NCBI GenBank assembly: GCA_038205115.1
Contig: JBBRCE010000046.1
Span: 1 to 40,759, forward strand
DNA: 40,759 nt
DNA from: JBBRCE01 sp038205115
GTDB lineage: Bacteria; Planctomycetota; Planctomycetia; Pirellulales; JBBRCE01
Direction: 5' to 3'
Under the pieces are notes generated by a model. The model was given only the letters and a program-made list of their open reading frames with translations, was not told the origin of the DNA and did not search any database. The translations under genes were made by a program, and so were the position numbers. Shown here piece after piece: positions 35,372 through 40,759 of the stretch (its first letter is position 1; each line of letters opens with the position of its first letter).

Positions 35372-36271
35372 TCAGGCGATGGCCGCGTCGATGGCTGCCT
35401 GGAGTTTTTTCAGATCGAGGTGTGGCACCGCCGTTTGCGGCTGGCGCGACGGTCCCATGCGGAAGCCGCGGAGTTCCACGCCGGCGCGAATGCCTGCCGG
35501 AAAATCCAGGTCGGCGTTAATGCAAGTGTCAAATAGCGTCAACACTTTGTATTGAATGGCCTTGGCTTGCTCCAGTTCGCCGGCCAGAGTCAGATCGTAA
35601 ATCTGCCGCATCGCTTCCGGTGCCACGCCAGCGATGGCATGCGTGCCGCCATCGCAGCCCATCAGCAAACTGGGGCAGAGCATTGGATCCCAACCGGTCA
35701 GAAAGGCGAAGTCCGGACGAATCGGCCGCACGGCCTGAATCATCCGCAGCATGTGCGTGAAATCGCCGGACGAATCTTTGATGGCCACAATTCGCGGGCA
35801 TTCTTCGACCAACCGCTGCACGGTGGCCACGTCGATCGGCGAAGCAAACATCGGAATGTTATAGAGCGTCACATCAATGGGCGTATTGCGGCCAATTTCA
35901 CGAAAGTATGCGTAAACGGCCGACGGGCCCAATTTGTAATAATAGGGCGAAACAACTGCCACCGCGCGGCACCCCAAACGATGGTAGTTTTCGCAGGCCT
36001 TTAATGTCTCGCGCACGTTGGCTTCGGCGGCGCCGGCCAGAATGGGCACGCGCCCGGCCGTTTGATCGGCGACGATTTCGATCGTCCGCAGCCGCTCTGC
36101 GGGCGTAAACCGCGTGAACTCGCCGGTCGAACCGTTGGGATACAAACCGTGCGCGCCGCGGTCGATCAGCCAGTCAATATAGCGCCGCAGTTCGCGCTCA
36201 TGGATTTCGCCACGATCATCCAGCGGCACCATGTTCGGAGTGAAAACGCCGCAGAGCTTTGTCGATGCCAT
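35372..36271 (-). CDS. DapA-superfamily aldolase/lyase (DHDPS/NAL family)
   Basis: A 299-aa TIM-barrel class I aldolase. The Schiff-base lysine is K165 in IVAIKDSSGD, the catalytic tyrosine Y137 is in TLYNIP, and the 2-oxo-acid carboxylate-binding motif is G47-S-T-G-E51. True 4-hydroxy-tetrahydrodipicolinate synthases usually carry GTTGE; GSTGE points more to N-acetylneuraminate lyase- or keto-deoxy-sugar-aldolase-like members. The reaction is therefore cleavage or condensation of a 2-oxo acid (pyruvate-type) with an unknown partner. It lies between purM (78 bases upstream) and the AtuA-like gene (47 bases downstream). The AtuA context argues for a catabolic role rather than lysine synthesis. 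Confidence 0.85.
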   Translation of the reverse strand: MASTKLCGVFTPNMVPLDDRGEIHERELRRYIDWLIDRGAHGLYPNGSTGEFTRFTPAERLRTIEIVADQTAGRVPILAGAAEANVRETLKACENYHRLGCRAVAVVSPYYYKLGPSAVYAYFREIGRNTPIDVTLYNIPMFASPIDVATVQRLVEECPRIVAIKDSSGDFTHMLRMIQAVRPIRPDFAFLTGWDPMLCPSLLMGCDGGTHAIAGVAPEAMRQIYDLTLAGELEQAKAIQYKVLTLFDTCINADLDFPAGIRAGVELRGFRMGPSRQPQTAVPHLDLKKLQAAIDAAIA

Positions 36272-36349
36272 GGCCGTGTACCCATTGATCCAATCGGCAA
36301 ATCTGAAATCAAAAACTGCTCATCGACACCGCGTTCATTCCGCAATTGG

Positions 36350-37414
36350 CTACTCGCTCCAAGCCGCGCCGCGCGTACCGGCTTCGATTCGTCCGATCAC
36401 ATGGTTGGGATAACCGATATCGGCCAGTTGCGTGCGAACGCTGTCCACATAAAACGGACTGACGGCCATCACCAGCCCGATGCCCATATTGAACACCTGA
36501 TCCATTTCGGCCTGATCGACTTCGCCCAACTGCTGCAGCCAGGTGAAAATTGGCGGCATGGGCCAGCTTCCGCGGTCGAATACCGCCCGCACGCCTTGCG
36601 GCAAGATGCGGGCAAAATTTTCCAGCAAACCGCCGCCGGTGATGTGCGCGATGCCGTGAATGACGCTCTTGACCTTGTAGTGCGTGAGCAAGCAGCGCGT
36701 GGCTTTGACATAAATGCGCGTGGGAGTCAGCAGCGCGTCGCCCAGGGTTTGCCCGAGCGCGGCGATGGGCTCGTCGATTTTGTGGCCGCCGATATCGAAG
36801 GCAATTTTGCGCGCCAAGCTGTAGCCGTTGGAATGCAGTCCGGTGGACGAGAGACCAATCAACACGTCGCCCGCGGCAATTGCTTTGCCATCGATTAGCC
36901 GTTTACGTTCGGCCACGCCGACGCAAAAGCCAGCCAGATCGTAATCGCCACGCCGGTAAAGATCGGGCATGATGGCCGTCTCGCCGCCCAGCAGCGCGCA
37001 GTCGCTTTCCAGACAACCGTGCGTGACGCCTTGCACAATTTGCTCCAGCCGCACCGGATCGTCGTGCGACATGGCCACGTAGTCCAGAAAAAACAGCGGT
37101 TCCGCCCCGCAACAAATGGCATCGTTGACGCTCATGGCCACCAGATCGATGCCCACCGTGTCGTGCTTGTCGGCCAGCATGGCCACCTTAAGCTTGGTGC
37201 CCACGCCATCGGTGCACGAGACCATCACCGGGTCGTCGTACTTGCGAGCGAACAACGGGCCAGCAAAATCGAGCTGAAACAGGCCTGCGAATCCGCCATC
37301 CAGCGGAATCACTCGCGGCGAATAGGTGCGGTGCAGCAACTTCGGCAGCCGGGCCATCGACTCGCGATAGACGTCCAGGTCGACGCCAGCATCTTTATAA
37401 GTGGCTTTCGCCAT
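36350..37414 (-). CDS. purM: Phosphoribosylformylglycinamidine cyclo-ligase
   Basis: PurM (AIR synthetase) closes the imidazole ring in purine synthesis, using ATP. The 354-aa protein has the AIRS-family landmarks: YKDAGVDLDVYRESMARLPK at the N-terminus, VSCTDGVGTKLKVAM, the SVNDAICCGAEPLFFLDYVA segment, LLGGETAIMPDLY, and HITGGGLLENFARILP in the C-terminal domain. The start at 37414 (MAKATYKDAG) matches the family. No other purine gene is adjacent. The DapA-like gene follows after 78 bases, so co-transcription is possible but functionally unexplained. Confidence 0.96.
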   Translation of the reverse strand: MAKATYKDAGVDLDVYRESMARLPKLLHRTYSPRVIPLDGGFAGLFQLDFAGPLFARKYDDPVMVSCTDGVGTKLKVAMLADKHDTVGIDLVAMSVNDAICCGAEPLFFLDYVAMSHDDPVRLEQIVQGVTHGCLESDCALLGGETAIMPDLYRRGDYDLAGFCVGVAERKRLIDGKAIAAGDVLIGLSSTGLHSNGYSLARKIAFDIGGHKIDEPIAALGQTLGDALLTPTRIYVKATRCLLTHYKVKSVIHGIAHITGGGLLENFARILPQGVRAVFDRGSWPMPPIFTWLQQLGEVDQAEMDQVFNMGIGLVMAVSPFYVDSVRTQLADIGYPNHVIGRIEAGTRGAAWSE

Positions 37415-37779
37415 GGAACTTGGGCTCTCGAACGCAGTTCGTAAAGGCAGATTTTAGGTCTGCAACTGCTGGGTTGTCAACGTGCGAAGCGGCAGTCGCG
37501 GCGCGCTCACTCACGGGAAAGCCTCGTCGGCAGATACAACATGCACGGGCGCGAAATCAAAAATTCAAGTTGGATACCATTGATCCGAACTTCAGCGCGC
37601 CGGAGTCGGTCATGAAATGGATGCCTCGGGGTGCCAAATCTGCGATGAAACCCTACAATGGGCGTTTTCACGAGCCCGAACAGTCGGCCATTCGCGTAAG
37701 CGACCGAACTTTCGTCGATTGGCAATCCCTGGGGGCGGCGTGAAATTCAGTCCTAACGTCAGATTCAACGAGTCATTTT
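37415..37779. other. Divergent intergenic region between purM and hisS
   Basis: A 365-base region that should hold both promoters. TACAAT at 37654-37659 resembles a -10 box for hisS but has no good -35. Short hairpins such as GCAGA-N7-TCTGC near 37450 are too weak to call. No T-box leader features were recognised upstream of hisS. Confidence 0.45.
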
Positions 37780-39123
37780 GTGAACGCACCTGTCCGGATC
37801 GAACCGCGCACGCTCAAAGGCTTTCGCGATTATCTACCCGAGTCGATGATCCCGCGCGAGCGGCTGATCGAAACCGCGCGACGCGTTTATCGCTCTTACG
37901 GTTTCAGCCCCATCGACACGCCAGCCCTGGAATATCTGGAAATTCTGACCGGCAAGGGCAGCGACGAAACCGACAAGCAGCTGTATCGATTTGAAGATCA
38001 TGGCGGTCGCAAGGTCGGTTTGCGTTTTGATCTGACCGTGCCACTGGCCCGTTTTGTGGCGCAACACATCAACACGCTGGGCACGCCCTTCAAGCGTTAT
38101 CACATTGGCACGGTCTGGCGCGGCGAAAACACCCAAGCTGGCCGTTATCGCGAGTTCATGCAATGCGACTTCGACACCATCGGCACGCTCTCGCCGGCGG
38201 CCGATATCGAAACCGCGCTGGTGATTCACGACTTACTCCGCGCCATCGGCTTTGCGGACTTCACCATTCACGTCAACAACCGCCTGGTGCTCAGCGGACT
38301 GCTACAGCGGCTCGAACTGGCCGATCAGTCGACGGCCGTACTGCGAGCGCTCGATAAACTTCACAAAATTGGGGCCGATGCGGTTGCCGACGAAATGGTC
38401 GCCACCGCCGGCGCGACCCGGCAACAAGCCCTGGAAGTGCTCAAACTGGCGGATATCTCGGGCACAAATGACCAAAAGCTCAAACAACTGGCACCTCTGG
38501 TGGCCGGCAGCGAAGTTGGCCAGCAGGGCCTATCGAGATTGACGGACATGTTGGCCGCCGTCCGCGCGGCCGGGGTTGCCGAACGCTATTTGAAGTTGGA
38601 TGTCGCCATCGCCCGCGGCCTGGATTATTACACCGGCACGGTTTTCGAGACCTTTCTGGACGGACTGCCCAACATCGGCAGCATCTGTTCTGGAGGTCGC
38701 TACGATAACCTGGCCGAGTTGTACACCAACCAGCAACTGCCGGGCATTGGCGCGTCGCTCGGGCTCGACCGGCTACTCACCGCGATGGAAACGCTAGGCA
38801 TGGTGCCAAAAGTTGCCACGCCGGCCGAAGTCTTTATTCCTTACTTCGACGCCAATCGACTGCACGATTATTTGCGGCTGGCGGCGACGCTCCGCGCGGC
38901 GGGCTTCGGCGTGGAAATTTACCCGGAACCCAAAAAGCTCGGCCAACAACTGAAATATGCCGACCGGCGTGGTTTCCGGATCGCGCTGGTCGCCGGCGAA
39001 AACGAATTTGCCGCCGGCGCGGTGCAAATCAAGCACTTAGCTACAGCCACCAGCACCACGGCCTTGCTGGCCGATAACGCCATTGGCGTGGTCGACGCGG
39101 TAAGAGAACTGTTGGCCAAGTAG
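37780..39123 (+). CDS. hisS: Histidyl-tRNA synthetase
   Basis: A class II aminoacyl-tRNA synthetase charging tRNA-His in the cytoplasm. The 447-aa protein has the N-terminal RTLKGFRDYLPESMI, motif 1/2 features (KQLYRFEDHGGRKVGLRFDL, then FKRYHIGTVWRGENTQAGRY), the histidine-specific GLDYYTGTVFE and motif 3 GASLGLDRLL. A C-terminal anticodon-binding domain starts at about 345 (AEVFIPYFD). The start codon is GTG 37780, because the homologous segment begins immediately. A helical stretch of about 60 residues (185-245) makes it slightly longer than E. coli HisS. The tRNA-Arg gene follows after 46 bases. Confidence 0.96.
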   Translation: MNAPVRIEPRTLKGFRDYLPESMIPRERLIETARRVYRSYGFSPIDTPALEYLEILTGKGSDETDKQLYRFEDHGGRKVGLRFDLTVPLARFVAQHINTLGTPFKRYHIGTVWRGENTQAGRYREFMQCDFDTIGTLSPAADIETALVIHDLLRAIGFADFTIHVNNRLVLSGLLQRLELADQSTAVLRALDKLHKIGADAVADEMVATAGATRQQALEVLKLADISGTNDQKLKQLAPLVAGSEVGQQGLSRLTDMLAAVRAAGVAERYLKLDVAIARGLDYYTGTVFETFLDGLPNIGSICSGGRYDNLAELYTNQQLPGIGASLGLDRLLTAMETLGMVPKVATPAEVFIPYFDANRLHDYLRLAATLRAAGFGVEIYPEPKKLGQQLKYADRRGFRIALVAGENEFAAGAVQIKHLATATSTTALLADNAIGVVDAVRELLAK

Positions 39124-39169
39124 CAGGCGACGCGGCTTCGGAGTAAACTTCCACCAGCGTCACAGGTTT

Positions 39170-39243
39170 GCGCCCGTAGCACAATTGGATAGTGCAGCGG
39201 ACTTCTAATCCGCAGGTTGCTGGTTCGAGCCCAGCCGGGCGTA
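39170..39243 (+). tRNA. tRNA-Arg (anticodon UCU)
   Basis: A complete cloverleaf of 74 bases. The acceptor stem is GCGCCCG/CGGGCGT (one G-U pair) with discriminator A. TA at positions 8-9 is followed by D-stem GCAC/GTGC. The anticodon stem is GCGGA/TCCGC with loop CTTCTAA (anticodon TCT). The variable region is AGGTT, and the T-arm is GCTGG-TTCGAGC-CCAGC. CCA is not encoded. A tyrosine integrase gene ends five bases past its 3' end, the usual arrangement when the tRNA 3' half is the attachment site of an integrated element. Confidence 0.96.
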
Positions 39244-39248
39244 ATCAA

Positions 39249-40315
39249 TCAGGGTAAGGGCTTACGGCGATTGGTAGGTGGCGAGTCGGCTTTAATGTCA
39301 CCGGAAACTGTCACCGGATACGCCGCTTTCAGTTTTTCCGCGTCTTTCTGCACGTTTCCGGCCGAATGATACGTTTTGGTGGTCTCGAACGACTTGTGCC
39401 GCATGATCCGAGAAACAATCATTGGGTCGATGCCGGCAACCAATAGTCGGTCGCTACCGAACGGCGCAGGTCGTGGGCGCTGGCAAATTTGGGCGGCGTG
39501 TAGGATTTTGTCCGCGCGGGTTGGTTTGGCTTTTCTCCGCCGGCAAGATTCTTCGGCTCTGGCGGCTTGCCCTTGGCGGGCTCCATAATCACGCCAGCCG
39601 CTTCGCCGATGCGTTCCATGATCTTGGATAAGTGCTCGGGCGTAAGCCGTGCATCGCTCGTGTTTCGGCCTGCCCGGTACTCGATACTCAGCGGTTCGAA
39701 TATCCAGCCGGTGCGGACTTCGCGAGGCACGCTGCTGAGCAGCAATTCCCTTGCCGGCAGCATGGGGATTTCTTCGTCGTCGCCGTTCTTATGCATCGCG
39801 CCGGGAATCTTGATCGTCGGCAAACCACAGCGACGCCACACCGGGCGAATCGTTCGCGGTAAGTCCCAAGAGAATTCGAGCGCCTCGCCAAGTCGCAAGC
39901 CGCTTTCCCACAAGCCACGCAATAGATGCCGCCAAGTCTCGGCCGCCGGATCGCCGGTCACGTTCGGAACTTTTGCCAGCAGCCGTTCGAACTCTTCGCC
40001 GCTAATTGGCCGGCCACGCATTTCCTTTTTCTTTTTGCCTGCCCGAAATCGCGTGATTTCGCCCACGCCTGCGATCATGCCCATTTGTCTGGCCCAATGG
40101 AAGGCCGCCATCAGCGTGGCCATTTTGCTGGCCACCGTGTGCGGCGAGCGGGTGCCAAAGCGAGATTTCTTGCCAGCCGCGAAAGCGTTGCGAAAACGCA
40201 GCAGCGTGTCGGCTTCGACGGCAAACGATAACAATTCCGGTTTGGCGATTTGCTCGAACGTATCGAGCACGGAATTTGCCGAGCGACGGCCGGAGTCGCG
40301 ATGATTGACTTTCAA
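39249..40315 (-). pseudogene. Tyrosine integrase, frameshifted and N-terminally truncated
   Basis: A phage/island-type tyrosine recombinase in two frames. The upstream part (40315 to 39419) carries the core-binding domain (FEQIAKPELLSF, HTVASKMATLMAAFHWARQM), the first catalytic Arg in WESGLRLGEALEF and the H-x-x-R box SAHDLRRSVAT. The downstream part (39443 to 39249) resumes with LVAGIDPMIVSRIMRHKSFE and TTKTYH, supplying the last catalytic His and the nucleophile Tyr. Adding one C to the ACC-GA run (plus strand GG at about 39449-39450) restores the continuous reading VATRLLVAGIDP, so a single-base deletion or a sequencing error breaks it. The arm-binding N-terminus is also missing: an in-frame TAG lies a few codons upstream of the only start, TTG 40315. 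The stop lies next to tRNA-Arg. Confidence 0.88.
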
Positions 40316-40658
40316 TTCTTCACAATCGTAGTGTCTGAGGCGGCACTATTTTAACAACGATTCACTCCCCGATTGGCTTGAACTCAAACCCTTTTCTTTC
40401 AAGCAACTCTCTGAACAGGATCACGGCAACATTTCGCGAGCTACTCGGAACCACAATGTATCGCGAGGTTTTGCCTTCCTTATCTTTGGTGATGGTGTAA
40501 GTACCCGGCGGCCATCCCTTTCAAGCTGTCATCGGCGCGCAGCAGGGGCGGCGGGGCTTGCCGCAACGGGGCCAGATTGCGTAGATTCAACGTCGGGATG
40601 CGTTGCGGCCAGTGGGGCCGCACGCGGTGAGGCTGCACGACGGACACGGAGGTGTGCG
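40316..40658. other. Region between integrase and transposase, with IS boundary
   Basis: Contains no complete gene. The left part (40362-40520) encodes the truncated minus-strand ORF. The right part (about 40521-40658) is G/C-richer and appears to be the left end of an insertion sequence leading to the transposase start. I cannot define the terminal inverted repeat because the right end of the IS is outside the window. Confidence 0.5.
40362..40520 (-). pseudogene. C-terminal fragment of a small hypothetical protein
   Basis: A minus-strand frame with no start codon reads 52 residues, including PPGTYTITKDKEGKTSRYIV and the tail LFRELLERKGFEFKPIGE, then TGA. The sequence has protein-like composition (an alternating beta segment followed by an amphipathic helix). 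The upstream limit is an in-frame stop at 40521-40523, just where the composition changes to the IS-like segment. The likely explanation is that the 5' part was removed or displaced by the insertion. The family is unknown, and it probably belongs to the element that carried the integrase. Confidence 0.5.
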
Positions 40659-40759
40659 ATGTCGCTGGACGAGACCCTGCAGCGGTTCACCAAGCAGGCC
40701 CCGGTGGCCACCATGGTGCGGGCGGCCATGGCCAACATCCTTTCGCCGGCCGAGCTGGA
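40521..40759 (+). mobile_element. Left part of an insertion sequence (IS4-like), cut by the window edge
   Basis: The composition shifts sharply to high G+C near 40521 and leads into a transposase-like start at 40659. The left limit is inferred from the point where the neighbouring small ORF is broken; neither terminal inverted repeats nor a target duplication can be verified without the right end. Confidence 0.55.
40659..40759 (+). CDS. IS4-family transposase, N-terminal fragment (cut by window edge)
   Basis: The frame opens at ATG 40659 with GGAGG at 40648-40652, six bases upstream, and continues to the window end (33 complete codons). It starts MSLDETLQRFTKQAPVATMV and continues RAAMANILSPAELD. 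I recognise this as the N-terminus of IS4-family transposases found in Planctomycetes and related bacteria. The catalytic DDE residues would lie beyond the window. Nearly every codon ends in G or C, with CTT the only exception, unlike the more mixed third positions of the surrounding genes, which fits a recently acquired element. Confidence 0.7.
   Translation, partial: MSLDETLQRFTKQAPVATMVRAAMANILSPAEL

Noticed and set aside
35372..36271. Assignment of the DapA-superfamily gene as dapA (lysine synthesis)
   Set aside because: The carboxylate-binding motif is GSTGE rather than GTTGE and the context is AtuA-like genes, so only the superfamily is called.

Overview
The window most likely comes from a planctomycete, probably of the Pirellulales type. 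The main evidence is a 1503-aa secreted protein that joins a ThuA-like domain, a PVC-type membrane-bound-dehydrogenase propeller, HEAT-like repeats and a Pirellula-type c-heme domain. A leucine-rich-repeat protein with the N-terminal 'FQFSLRTLLVG' anchor common in Planctomycetes supports this, as do a Tyr-rich exported protein and a TetR/DevBCA-like exporter operon. No 16S rRNA gene is present, so the assignment is inference from gene content.

Layout. (1) 1-2322: the start of a divergent gene at the left edge, then a tight methionine-salvage operon mtnB-mtnD-mtnC on +. (2) 2557-7068: the giant ThuA/dehydrogenase/HEAT/cytochrome protein on +. (3) 7410-11367 on -: a TetR regulator, DevC/FtsX-like permease, ABC ATPase and HlyD-family adaptor in one operon. 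(4) 11541-14747 on +: a ROK-family regulator and a class B penicillin-binding protein. (5) 15065-25261 on -: a TPR protein, PhoB- and PhoR-like two-component system, S41 protease, Mfd, and a parvulin-type peptidyl-prolyl isomerase. (6) 25265-26565: an orphan 162-codon gene bracketed by two diverged copies of an intergenic direct repeat. (7) 26566-29688 on -: two glycosyltransferases. (8) 30022-31934: LRR protein on -, Tyr-rich secreted protein on + with a textbook terminator. (9) 31987-37414 on -: purM, a DapA-superfamily lyase, an AtuA-family protein plus its small partner, and a multi-pass membrane protein with a MORN-type tail. (10) 37780-39243 on +: hisS and tRNA-Arg(UCU). (11) 39249-40759: remains of an integrated element. 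A tyrosine integrase with a one-base frameshift abuts the tRNA 3' end, followed by a truncated small ORF and the 5' end of an IS4-like transposase cut by the window edge.

Most of the window is chromosomal housekeeping and regulation: methionine recycling, purine and His-tRNA synthesis, cell-wall synthesis, envelope protein folding and proteolysis, and phosphate-type signalling. The accessory signal is concentrated at the right end (tRNA-integrase-IS) and in the 25.3-26.6 kb repeat-bracketed segment. I see no CRISPR array, no recognisable defence system and no rRNA. The least explained items are the repeat pair with its orphan gene, the DapA-like/AtuA/AtuA-partner operon, the membrane-MORN fusion and the glycosyltransferase with an apparent inserted domain.
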